Shown one piece after another: positions 38,002 through 46,887 of a DNA stretch of 64,000 nt. Made by a program: the position numbers and the translations under genes. Below the pieces are notes generated by a model, which made no database searches, had not been told where the DNA came from, and saw only the letters and a list, made by a program, of their open reading frames with translations. The DNA is from Bacteroidota bacterium (GTDB taxonomy: Bacteria; Bacteroidota; Bacteroidia; Chitinophagales; Chitinophagaceae), in contig JAPLEJ010000008.1 of NCBI GenBank assembly GCA_026391435.1, positions 1 to 64,000 of the forward strand, written 5' to 3'. How positions within the stretch are numbered: position 1 is the first letter of the stretch; every line of letters begins with the position of its first letter.

Positions 38002-39144
38002 TTATTTAAATAGTTCAGCTAATTTTTCATTTAAAGCATCTCCTCGTAAATCCTTTCCTATAATGATTCCTTTAGGATCGATTAAATAATTTTGAGGTAT
38101 TGCTTGTATACCATACATCACCGCTACTTCATTTTTCCAATATTTTAAATCCGACACTTGGGTCCAAGTTAAATTGTCCTTATGGATGGCTTCCAACCAT
38201 CTGTCTTTACCTGTAGGTTGATCTAATGAAACACCCAATACTGTAAACCCTTTTGTGTTATACTTTGCAAAAGCTATAACCACATTCGGATTTTCTTGTC
38301 TGCAAGGACCACACCAGCTAGCCCAAAAATCAATCAGCACATATTTACCTTTAAAGGAGGCAAGCGATACGGCTACCCCAGCTGTATCGTTTTGAGTAAA
38401 ATCCATCGCTGGTTTGCCAATACCTGTTTTTTTAGCAATAGCAATTTTATCGCCCATCTCTTTTCCTTTTACAGAATTACGAATAGCTAAAGGTACTTTT
38501 AAAAATATAGGCTCTACTTCGTCTGCCTTAATACTGTACCCGGCAAAATTACTAAACGCATACATCACAATAGGAGAATTTAAATTAGCTAAAACAAATG
38601 CTTTTTGTTTTACTTTCATTTCGGCGTCTAACTTATCATATTCTTCATCTAATTTTTTCATACCCGCCTGATCTTTCTTTTTATACAAGTCATTATAAGC
38701 TGCACTTAGTATTTCAATTTTATCGGTTACTGGTTTGGTAAAACTGTTTAATTTTTTATACTCTATATGTGCTTTTGAACCTATAATAGTTGCGTTGGCA
38801 AAAGAGTCTACACTATTCACTTTAATCATAGAATTCTCCAGATAAATAGGAGTCACATCTTTTTTATATGACATCATTCGCTTGGTCTTGCTAGCAGTAT
38901 CCGCCTTATAAGAAGCACGTAAGTTAGCCAATGTTGGTTCTGCTAAAGTACCCTTTAAAGTATATTTACCATTTACTACAACAGCACTATCCTGTGTGGA
39001 TATGCCATTAAAATAATAAGATAAGTAAACCTTAGAAATGGTCTCCTTCACTTTACTTACATCACCTGTAAGGATATATTGTTTTTTTTGCGATTGTACG
39101 GTGGTAGATAATAATACCAACCCAATCAAAATAAATTTTTTCAT
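38002..39144 (-). CDS. TlpA-like thiol-disulfide oxidoreductase with N-terminal DUF4369-like domain
   Basis: The 380-residue protein has a signal peptide, an N-terminal beta domain of the DUF4369 type (SKVYLSYYFNGISTQD, VVNGKYTLKGTLAEPTLANL), a helical linker and a C-terminal AhpC/TSA-TlpA domain. The active site is W-C278-G-P-C281-R within LIDFWASWCGPCRQE, with the cis-Pro region AIPQNYLIDPKG. Members in Bacteroidota are periplasmic reductants, some serving cytochrome c maturation by keeping CxxCH thiols reduced. It is on the minus strand, with an SGNH hydrolase 44 bases downstream of its own stop in map order. Confidence 0.9.
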   Translation of the reverse strand: MKKFILIGLVLLSTTVQSQKKQYILTGDVSKVKETISKVYLSYYFNGISTQDSAVVVNGKYTLKGTLAEPTLANLRASYKADTASKTKRMMSYKKDVTPIYLENSMIKVNSVDSFANATIIGSKAHIEYKKLNSFTKPVTDKIEILSAAYNDLYKKKDQAGMKKLDEEYDKLDAEMKVKQKAFVLANLNSPIVMYAFSNFAGYSIKADEVEPIFLKVPLAIRNSVKGKEMGDKIAIAKKTGIGKPAMDFTQNDTAGVAVSLASFKGKYVLIDFWASWCGPCRQENPNVVIAFAKYNTKGFTVLGVSLDQPTGKDRWLEAIHKDNLTWTQVSDLKYWKNEVAVMYGIQAIPQNYLIDPKGIIIGKDLRGDALNEKLAELFK

Positions 39145-39188
39145 GTTATTTTTTATTTGTTAGTTGAAGATACGCAATAGATACCTAC

Positions 39189-39869
39189 TTATTTAACCAA
39201 AAGATGAGGAGCAAGCTGTTTTTGCCATATTGCGTAGCCTTTTTCATTCATATGAAGGTGGTCAGCAATAAAAATATCTTTCATCACCGTGCCATCTGAT
39301 TGTAACATTGGAGTATGAATGTCAATAAATTGAGTATTGGATTGCTTTGCTAAAAAAGCTGAAATCAGCTCATTGGCTTGTACCATTTTAGCCTCCAAAT
39401 GCCATCGTAAGATGCTGGGCTTTAAGGATATAAATACAATATTGGTCTTTTGACCTAATTGACTACGAATGATATTAAATAAAATCAAAAAACGCTCATA
39501 TACTATTGCTGGCGTTATCGTATCATTACTAGCGATGTCATTTTCACCACAATAAATAACGACTTGCTTAGGCTTGTATTTTAAAATGGTTGCATCCGCA
39601 TATTGAATAACATCTGGCAAAGTAGACCCCCCAAACCCTCTATTAATGATGGCATAGCCTGGAAAATATTGATTGATGTCCTTCCACTTAGCAAAAGAGG
39701 AGCTACCCACAAAAACAATTTTTCCTTGTAAAGGAGACACCATCGAATCTGATTTTGAAAATGCAATAATTTCTTTTTCAAATGGATTTACTTGTGCCCA
39801 TAAACCCATTGAAAAATGAACTAATAAAAAAACCACTAGTCCGTATTTTTTAAGGAAGTTATTTTTCAT
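39189..39869 (-). CDS. Secreted SGNH/GDSL hydrolase
   Basis: The 226-residue protein has a signal peptide (about 1-26) and the SGNH blocks: FVGSSSFAKW (Ser), NRGFGGSTLPD (Gly), YCGENDIAS (Asn) and IADHLHMNEKGY (Asp-x-x-His). It is a lipase, esterase or carbohydrate deacetylase type enzyme. Its start overlaps the end of the GH95 gene by 11 bases, so the two are translationally linked. That pairing suggests deacetylation of the glycan whose fucose is removed (inference). Confidence 0.9.
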   Translation of the reverse strand: MKNNFLKKYGLVVFLLVHFSMGLWAQVNPFEKEIIAFSKSDSMVSPLQGKIVFVGSSSFAKWKDINQYFPGYAIINRGFGGSTLPDVIQYADATILKYKPKQVVIYCGENDIASNDTITPAIVYERFLILFNIIRSQLGQKTNIVFISLKPSILRWHLEAKMVQANELISAFLAKQSNTQFIDIHTPMLQSDGTVMKDIFIADHLHMNEKGYAIWQKQLAPHLLVK

Positions 39870-42297
39870 TCGTTTTTATTGTTGCCATTTTACCGTTCAT
39901 TAAAACCTGAGCGGTTGTGTTGGTGGTTGATTTTATTTTTACATTGGTCACTTGTCCTTTACTCCAAGTCATATCAATTTCATAATTACCTCTTGCCTTT
40001 AAACCCTTTACTGACCCGGATTGCCAAGCTTTTGGAATAGCAGGTAATAACTCAATGTAGTCAGCATTGGATTGAACTAACATCTCTGCTACGGCTGCTG
40101 CCCCTCCAAAATTACCATCAATTTGAAAGGGTGGATGTGCATCTAATAAGTTGGGATAAGTGCCACCCATATTGGTATAATTTTCCTTCGTTTCATCTGC
40201 TGGAACATATTTTAATAATTCTCGATACATTTTATAAGCATGTTCCCCGTCTTTTAATCTTGCCCATAAATTGATGCGCCAACCTTTTGACCAACCTGTC
40301 GTTTCATCTCCTTTAATTTCTAAAGTCTTTTTTGCAGCTGCCGCAATCAATGGTGTATTTTGAACAGTAACGTGTGTACCAGGATATAGTCCATATAAAT
40401 GACTTTGGTGTCTATGTTGTGGTTCCACATCTTGCCAATCATAATACCATTCTTGTAAATTACCTGCTTTACCAACTTGATAAGGATGCAAATTATTAAG
40501 CGCATTATTTATACTTGATGCAAAGGCAGTATCATTTTTTAATATTTTTTGTGCAGCAATGACATCTAAAAATAATTCACGAATCATAGCAAGATCGGCA
40601 GTGCCGCCAAATAAAGTGTTACCTCGATATCCTGTATTGGTGATAAAACTATTCTCGGGAGAAGTGGATGGAGAAGTAATAAATTGACCTGCCGAATCCT
40701 TAATTAACCAAGCCAAGCAAAATTCAGCAGCGCCTCGCATAAGGGGATATGCTTTTTGTTTTAAGAAAGTAGCGTCTTGAGTAAATAAGTAATGTTCCCA
40801 TAAATGCGCCGACGCCCAAGTGCCCCCCATGGGCCAGTTCGCCCAGCTAGGATCACCATCACCAAAATTACCTACTGGATTTGACATAGCCCATATATCA
40901 GAATTATGATGCGAAACCCATCCTGGCATATTGTAAAATGTTTTTGCAGTAATTTTTCCTGTGGTCGATAAATTATTTAAAAATTGTAAAAACGGCTGAT
41001 GCATTTCAGATAAATTGGTGTTTTCAGCTAACCAATAATTTTCTTCAGCATTAATATTCATGGTATAATTACTTGACCAAGGTGGCTGCAAGTAGGAATT
41101 CCATAAGCCTTGTAAATTAGCAGGGACAGCTGTTGTACGAGAACTACTAATTAATAAATAACGGCCGTATTGAAAATATAGGGTTTCTAAATAAGGATCG
41201 GATTCCCCTTTAGCATATCGTTTTAATCTTTCGTTAGTAGGTATATTGGAAGCTTGTAGACCGTCTAATTTTAAAGCTACTCTATTAAAATAATTTTGAT
41301 AATCTTTGACATGTTTATTTTTAATTTCATCCCATCCAACATTTATGGCTTTTGTTAATTGTGATTGTGCAATGGCATTTTGATTTAAGCCTTGTGTGGC
41401 AGGGTCTTTATCAAAACCATTAAAACTAGTTGCCATTGAAATATAAATAGTTGCTTCGCTTGCATTTGCTAAAGTTAAAGTAGAGTCGGTATTGGTAATT
41501 TTTCCCGAACTAGTTTTAATTTGAATATTAGCTGCAAATTTTGTTCCTCTTTTTTTATCAAATAAAATTGAATTACGCTTTTTTTGAACATAACTTGGAT
41601 CTGCCTTGACAGGCGCTACACCATTGGCTTGTAATAAATTATTTGTAGCAGATGTCGTATGTAATAATAATGATTCAAAGCGAATGGTAAAACCCAATGC
41701 CCCCACTTTTTTACTTTTTAAATGAATGGCAAAAATTTTATCAGGATTCGAAACTAAATATTCTCTTTCGATGGTATTTGAATTAGATTCCGTTTTCACT
41801 TTTGCAATGGCTTGATTCAAATCCAATTCGCGATAATAATCGCTGATATAAGGATCATCATTAAAATCAAGATACAATGTGCCCAATGGCGCATAGGATT
41901 CGGAAAATTTACCTTGTAATTTTTTAATGAGTTCGCCCGCTTTTTTATAATTTTTTTCAGCAAGTGCTTTACGCACTGCGGGTAAATTTTTATAGGCTTG
42001 TGGATTCATATTCGCATTCACTGGTTCTCCTGACCAAAGTGTTAAATCATTTAAATAAATTTTATCGGTCGAGATGCCACCAAAAACGGTAGCCCCTTGT
42101 TGTCCATTACCTAAGACCAAGGACTCCTCAAAGTATTGCGCAGGCGCATCATACCAAAGCTTCAGTGGCGGCTTTATTGGCGCTTCAACTATGACTGTTT
42201 TGGGTATTGGCTTTTTTACCGACTTCGTAACTTTTTTTTGAGCCTGCATTGGTATGGCAAAAAGAATAAGAAAAACAACAAGTATATTTTTGAACAT
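39859..42297 (-). CDS. Secreted GH95 alpha-L-fucosidase
   Basis: The 812-residue protein has a signal peptide ending in MQAQ and the complete GH95 layout. The N-terminal beta-sandwich begins with LKLWYDAPAQYFEESLVLGNG and IYLNDLTLWSGEPV. An (alpha/alpha)6 barrel follows with MNINAEENYWLAENTNLSE (the substrate-activating Asn pair), SPSTSPENSFI (the likely general acid Glu), and HPPFQIDGNFGG at the C-terminus. GH95 enzymes are inverting alpha-1,2-L-fucosidases, and some act on galactosides. It is exported and joined to the SGNH hydrolase by an 11-base overlap. Confidence 0.93.
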   Translation of the reverse strand: MFKNILVVFLILFAIPMQAQKKVTKSVKKPIPKTVIVEAPIKPPLKLWYDAPAQYFEESLVLGNGQQGATVFGGISTDKIYLNDLTLWSGEPVNANMNPQAYKNLPAVRKALAEKNYKKAGELIKKLQGKFSESYAPLGTLYLDFNDDPYISDYYRELDLNQAIAKVKTESNSNTIEREYLVSNPDKIFAIHLKSKKVGALGFTIRFESLLLHTTSATNNLLQANGVAPVKADPSYVQKKRNSILFDKKRGTKFAANIQIKTSSGKITNTDSTLTLANASEATIYISMATSFNGFDKDPATQGLNQNAIAQSQLTKAINVGWDEIKNKHVKDYQNYFNRVALKLDGLQASNIPTNERLKRYAKGESDPYLETLYFQYGRYLLISSSRTTAVPANLQGLWNSYLQPPWSSNYTMNINAEENYWLAENTNLSEMHQPFLQFLNNLSTTGKITAKTFYNMPGWVSHHNSDIWAMSNPVGNFGDGDPSWANWPMGGTWASAHLWEHYLFTQDATFLKQKAYPLMRGAAEFCLAWLIKDSAGQFITSPSTSPENSFITNTGYRGNTLFGGTADLAMIRELFLDVIAAQKILKNDTAFASSINNALNNLHPYQVGKAGNLQEWYYDWQDVEPQHRHQSHLYGLYPGTHVTVQNTPLIAAAAKKTLEIKGDETTGWSKGWRINLWARLKDGEHAYKMYRELLKYVPADETKENYTNMGGTYPNLLDAHPPFQIDGNFGGAAAVAEMLVQSNADYIELLPAIPKAWQSGSVKGLKARGNYEIDMTWSKGQVTNVKIKSTTNTTAQVLMNGKMATIKTNEK

Positions 42298-42385
42298 AAG
42301 CTTAGTAATAAAGACTTTTTTATTTATAAGGACTTCAAGCTACAATTTAGGCAATAAAATAACATCATGAAGTGATTAACTTTTG

Positions 42386-42393
42386 TATTTTTG
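42386..42393 (+). promoter_or_regulatory. Bacteroidota -7 box (TATTTTTG)
   Basis: TATTTTTG matches TAnnTTTG 13 bases before ATG 42407. A -33 TTTG at proper spacing is missing, and the leader would be very short, so support is modest. Confidence 0.3.
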
Positions 42394-42406
42394 ATACATC
42401 AAGCAA

Positions 42407-43540
42407 ATGACATTGAGATATATCTTATTATATAGTTTTTTATTAGGGGCGCTCCCCTTATTCGCTCAAATCACCATCAAAGGAAAAGTGGTTGATAAGG
42501 AAACAAATATGCCTATTGATAATGTCAGCGTATATATCAGCAATTCTTCTAGCGGAACAAGAACTGATGCAACAGGAAATTTTATTCTGACTACTAGGGC
42601 TACTGGACAATTTGAATTAATCTTATCTATCATGGGATATGATATCAAAAATGTCCCTATGAATTCCAGTGCGCCATTAGATTTTTTAAACATCACCATG
42701 TCTGCCAAATCGAATGACTTACCCGATGTAGTATTAAGAACTTATATAAAAAATGGATGGAAAGTTTGGGGTAATATATTTTTAAGCCAATTTATTGGTA
42801 CGACTCCAATAAGTACTGATTGCAAAATTTTAAACCCAGAAGTGATTCATTTTCAATTCAAAAAAAGGGATAGTGTACTTAGTGCTTTTGCAAATGAAAC
42901 CATACTGATACAAAATAAAAAATTGGGCTATCTATTGCGCTACGACTTGAGTGAATTTCAATATGATTTTATGAACAGTCGAATTATTTTTCAAGGATAC
43001 CCCTTATTTGAACCATTAAAAAATAGTGAAACCAAAAAAGTGATCAACAAAAGAGCAGAGATTTATAAGGGATCGGTTATGCACTTTATGCGAAGTTTAT
43101 TTACAAATACATTGAAGGAAAACAATTTTGAAATTAGAAGAATGGTCAAGACTATTAATTTAGGCGGACAAGATATTGTAATTGATGGCGCCACTAATTA
43201 CGATAACACTAAACCCGTAAAATATGAACTAATTAGTGATAAGCTTCCTGCTGATAGTATTGCTTATGTCGAAAGTCAAAATACAGCAGGTCTATTTTTT
43301 AAAAATTATTTACAAGTAACTTATTTTAATAATAAAGTGTCTAATTACTATAATAGATATTACATTAACAGCAATCAGGGTAATGTATCTGAAATTACAC
43401 TCATGAAAAAGATACCGCTTTTAGTGTATCCCAATGGCACTTATTATGAACCTACCAACTTACTACTATCAGGATATTGGAGTTGGTCCGAAAAAATTGG
43501 ATACCTACTGCCCTTTGATTACATACCACCTTCTAAGTAG
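42407..43540 (+). CDS. Exported protein with carboxypeptidase-regulatory-like domain
   Basis: The 377-residue protein has an N-terminal export signal followed by a CarboxypepD_reg-like beta domain (about 20-105: ITIKGKVVDKETNMPIDNVSVYISNSSSGTRTD). The same domain begins TonB-dependent SusC receptors, but no plug or barrel follows here. The remaining 270 residues resemble the periplasmic/outer-membrane proteins that carry this domain in Bacteroidota, with FKKRDSVLSAFANETILIQN and SRIIFQGYPLFEPL. Function is unknown; an envelope role is likely. Confidence 0.75.
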   Translation: MTLRYILLYSFLLGALPLFAQITIKGKVVDKETNMPIDNVSVYISNSSSGTRTDATGNFILTTRATGQFELILSIMGYDIKNVPMNSSAPLDFLNITMSAKSNDLPDVVLRTYIKNGWKVWGNIFLSQFIGTTPISTDCKILNPEVIHFQFKKRDSVLSAFANETILIQNKKLGYLLRYDLSEFQYDFMNSRIIFQGYPLFEPLKNSETKKVINKRAEIYKGSVMHFMRSLFTNTLKENNFEIRRMVKTINLGGQDIVIDGATNYDNTKPVKYELISDKLPADSIAYVESQNTAGLFFKNYLQVTYFNNKVSNYYNRYYINSNQGNVSEITLMKKIPLLVYPNGTYYEPTNLLLSGYWSWSEKIGYLLPFDYIPPSK

Positions 43541-43598
43541 AATAAATTGTATTAAATTAGTGTATAAAAAAGGAAGAATACTTTAAAATAAACCTCAT

Positions 43599-46500
43599 AT
43601 GATAAAATTACTTTTGCGTTGTAGCTTATTATTATTCATTACGCCATGGATAACAGCTCAAACACCTAATGATTCACTCCAACAGGAATTAAATAAAACA
43701 TTTCAATCTGTGAAATGGCGAAGTATTGGACCCTTTCGTGGCGGACGCTCTAATATTGCAGTGGGAGTAGTGGGCAGCCCCATGGTATATTATATGGGCA
43801 CTACGGGTGGTGGATTATGGAAAACGGAAGACATGGGAATCAGTTGGAAAAATATTTCTGATGGCTTTTTTAAAACTGCTACGGTGGGTGGTATTGCAGT
43901 TGCAGAAAGCGATCCCAATGTAGTATATGTTGGAATGGGAGAACACGCCATTCGTGGCGTTATGACACATCATGGAGATGGCATGTATAAAAGTACAGAT
44001 GCAGGAAAAACTTGGAAACCCATCGGATTAGAAGCAACACATCATATTGCGCGCATTGTAGTTGATCCTAAAAATGCAAATATTGTTTTTGTAGCTGCGC
44101 AAGGTTCATTGACCAATAATTCAAAGGATCGTGGTATTTATAAATCCATAGATGGCGGAAGCACTTGGAATAAAGTATTATATATAGATGAAAAAACAGG
44201 TTGTGCAGAATTATCAATGGATATGAATAACCCATCTGTATTATATGCAGCCATGTGGGAACATGGTCGTTTACCTTGGAAGGTAATCAGCGGTGGCCCT
44301 GGAAGTGCTTTGTATAAATCAACAGATGGCGGCGATACATGGAATAAAATGGTAGACGGTTTACCAAAAGAAATGGGAAAGATGGCAATAGCAGTTAGTC
44401 GTGCTAATTCCGAAAAAGTGTATGCATTAATTGAAAGTGATTTTAGCAAAGAAGCAGGTGGAATGTATGTTTCAGAGAATGCAGGAAAAACTTGGAGTCA
44501 GGCCACTAGTGATCATCGCATCATTGGAAGAGCTTGGTATTATATTGAAGTATTTGCCGATCCTATTATCGAAAATACATTGTACGTTATGAATGCGCCG
44601 GCTTTAAAATCAACAGATGGAGGAAAAACTTGGGAAAATATATCTGCTACGCATGGCGATTATCATAATTTATGGATTAACCCAAGTAATAGCAATAACA
44701 TGATTATTGCAGATGATGGAGGCGCTGCCATTACTTTTAATGGAGGTAAATCATGGAGTAGTCAAAATAATATGCCTACTGCACAATTTTATCGAATTAA
44801 TGTAGATAATGAATTTCCATATAATATTTATGGAGGACAACAAGATAATAGTTCGGTAAAAATTGCAAGCAGATCCTTTGGTGGCGGGATCAATGTAACC
44901 AACTGGAGTGCTTCTGCTGGAGGTGAAAGTGCTTTCTTAGCTTTTAATCCTGATGATCCAAGATATGTAGTTGGAGGAAGTTATCAAGGAACGATTGAAG
45001 TATTGGATACAAAATCAAAAGGCAGTACGAATATCATGGCTGCTCCGATTCAATATTTAGGTAAGGATGCAAAAGATGATAAGTATAGATTTAATTGGAA
45101 TGCTCCCATTATTTGGAGCAAGCATGAGCCCAATACATTTTATCATGGGGCGCAATTATTATTGAGAACAAGAGATATGGGAAAAACATGGACAGAAGCC
45201 TCTCCTGATTTAACAAGAAACGAAAAATCTAAACAAGGAAAACCAGGTGGACCTTATACCAATGAAGCAGTGGGCGCTGAAAATTATGGAACATTAAGTT
45301 ACGTAATAGAATCCCCTAATGAAAAGGGGGTCATCTATACAGGTAGCGATGATGGATTTGTTTATATCACAAAGGATGGAGGAACTACATGGAAAAATAT
45401 AACCCCTCCAGGATTAGCCGAATGTTTAATTAATGCAATTGAAGTATCTCCTTTTGATAATGCCACTGCATATATTGCTACAACACGTTTTAAGTTTGAT
45501 GATTATACGCCAGGTTTATATAAAACAACAGATTATGGTAAATCTTGGACTAAAATAAACAATGGTATCGCTAATAATGCTTTCACTAGAGTGGTAAGAG
45601 AAGATACTAAAGTAAAAGATTTATTATTTGCCGGAACGGAGATAGGAATGTACATGTCAAGAAATGGCGGTAAAAATTGGATGCCCTTTCAGTTAAATTT
45701 ACCCAATACGCCTATTACTGATTTACGCATTCACCAAAATAATTTAATTGCTGCCACATCTGGTAGATCATTTTGGATTTTAGATGATTTGGATTTATTT
45801 AGACAATATAAAAAGGATACCAATAATATTATATTATATCAACCTAGTCAAACCTATTTAGCTATAGGTTATAGTGAATTAGATCAAAATAATGACGAAT
45901 TCAAAGGCGCTAAGTTATTGGATGGCGTGAATCCAGCATCGGGGGTGGTGATGTATTATCAGCTTCCAACTTTAAAGGAAAACGAGGAAGTAAAACTTGA
46001 AATAAAAGATGAAACAGGAAATTTAGTTCGAAAATTTAGTTCTAAAAAAGAAGGTGGAAATAAAATAAGTGGAAGCGGACGTCGAAGTGCTAAAGAGCCA
46101 ACGCTAACAAATAATAAAGGACTGAATCGTTTTGTTTGGGATATGCGCTACCCAACTATTCCTGCAATTCCTGGAGTTTATATTGAAAGTAGTTATAAGG
46201 GGCATAAAGCAAGTCCGGGGAATTATATCGTAACAATGACGGTCGGCGAAAAAGCTTCGAATACAACAGCAACTATTTTAGCCAATCCATTATATGCAAT
46301 GGGGGTAAATGATTATAAAGAGTATGATGCTTTAATGAAACAGATGGAAGCTGAAGTGATTACCATGCATCAATTGATCAATGCATTGTATGAGAGTAAA
46401 AATCAATTAGAATCAGTTATCAAAAATTTACCTACAGCATCTAAATATGCTAATGTAAAAACAGCAGGCGAAGAACTAATAAAAAAATTAATTGCATGGG

Positions 46501-46766
46501 ATGAAGATATGATTCAACGAAAATCAACTGCATATGACGATGTTGAAAATTTTCCCAATAAATTCACTGCTAATTATTTATTTATGATCAATCAAACTGA
46601 AAGTGATATACCAAGGGTAAATCAACCTTCACTTGATTTGTTAAAGGAATACAACACACAATGGGAAAGCCTAAAAGCAAGGGCACTTGAATTAAAGGAT
46701 GGTTTAATTCCCGATTTAAACAAGCAACTCTGGGATGCCGGTATAGGCGCCGTTTGGATTAAATAG
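43599..46766 (+). CDS. Secreted sortilin/VPS10-type beta-propeller (BNR) protein
   Basis: The 1055-residue protein has a signal peptide ending in ITAQ. It has many Asp-box/BNR repeats: [72 protein letters not shown] and [11 protein letters not shown], plus an N-terminal [17 protein letters not shown]. The C-terminal 250 residues are helical. This is the Sortilin/Vps10 group seen in Bacteroidota and often labelled glycosyl hydrolase; some relatives bind or cleave xyloglucan, but no catalytic residue can be named. It is probably a surface or periplasmic protein. A terminator follows. Confidence 0.85.
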   Translation: MIKLLLRCSLLLFITPWITAQTPNDSLQQELNKTFQSVKWRSIGPFRGGRSNIAVGVVGSPMVYYMGTTGGGLWKTEDMGISWKNISDGFFKTATVGGIAVAESDPNVVYVGMGEHAIRGVMTHHGDGMYKSTDAGKTWKPIGLEATHHIARIVVDPKNANIVFVAAQGSLTNNSKDRGIYKSIDGGSTWNKVLYIDEKTGCAELSMDMNNPSVLYAAMWEHGRLPWKVISGGPGSALYKSTDGGDTWNKMVDGLPKEMGKMAIAVSRANSEKVYALIESDFSKEAGGMYVSENAGKTWSQATSDHRIIGRAWYYIEVFADPIIENTLYVMNAPALKSTDGGKTWENISATHGDYHNLWINPSNSNNMIIADDGGAAITFNGGKSWSSQNNMPTAQFYRINVDNEFPYNIYGGQQDNSSVKIASRSFGGGINVTNWSASAGGESAFLAFNPDDPRYVVGGSYQGTIEVLDTKSKGSTNIMAAPIQYLGKDAKDDKYRFNWNAPIIWSKHEPNTFYHGAQLLLRTRDMGKTWTEASPDLTRNEKSKQGKPGGPYTNEAVGAENYGTLSYVIESPNEKGVIYTGSDDGFVYITKDGGTTWKNITPPGLAECLINAIEVSPFDNATAYIATTRFKFDDYTPGLYKTTDYGKSWTKINNGIANNAFTRVVREDTKVKDLLFAGTEIGMYMSRNGGKNWMPFQLNLPNTPITDLRIHQNNLIAATSGRSFWILDDLDLFRQYKKDTNNIILYQPSQTYLAIGYSELDQNNDEFKGAKLLDGVNPASGVVMYYQLPTLKENEEVKLEIKDETGNLVRKFSSKKEGGNKISGSGRRSAKEPTLTNNKGLNRFVWDMRYPTIPAIPGVYIESSYKGHKASPGNYIVTMTVGEKASNTTATILANPLYAMGVNDYKEYDALMKQMEAEVITMHQLINALYESKNQLESVIKNLPTASKYANVKTAGEELIKKLIAWDEDMIQRKSTAYDDVENFPNKFTANYLFMINQTESDIPRVNQPSLDLLKEYNTQWESLKARALELKDGLIPDLNKQLWDAGIGAVWIK

Positions 46767-46783
46767 AAGTCAATTAGCTTATA

Positions 46784-46818
46784 AAAACCCAATCTTTATC
46801 AACTAAAGATTGGGTTTT
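46784..46818. terminator. Rho-independent terminator after the sortilin-type gene
   Basis: A perfect 15-bp stem (46784-46798 with 46804-46818) with a 5-nt loop and T-rich right end lies 18 bases past the stop codon. Confidence 0.9.
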
Positions 46819-46845
46819 ACTTTTTAATTATACGCAATAAATAAG

Positions 46846-46853
46846 TAAATTTG
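46846..46853 (+). promoter_or_regulatory. Bacteroidota -7 box (TAAATTTG)
   Basis: TAAATTTG lies 34 bases before ATG 46888, just after a terminator, which is where a promoter is expected. The -33 position is T-rich but has no TTTG. Confidence 0.4.
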
Positions 46854-46887
46854 GAGCATCATTTAGTGTCTAAATTTAATTAGGGTA

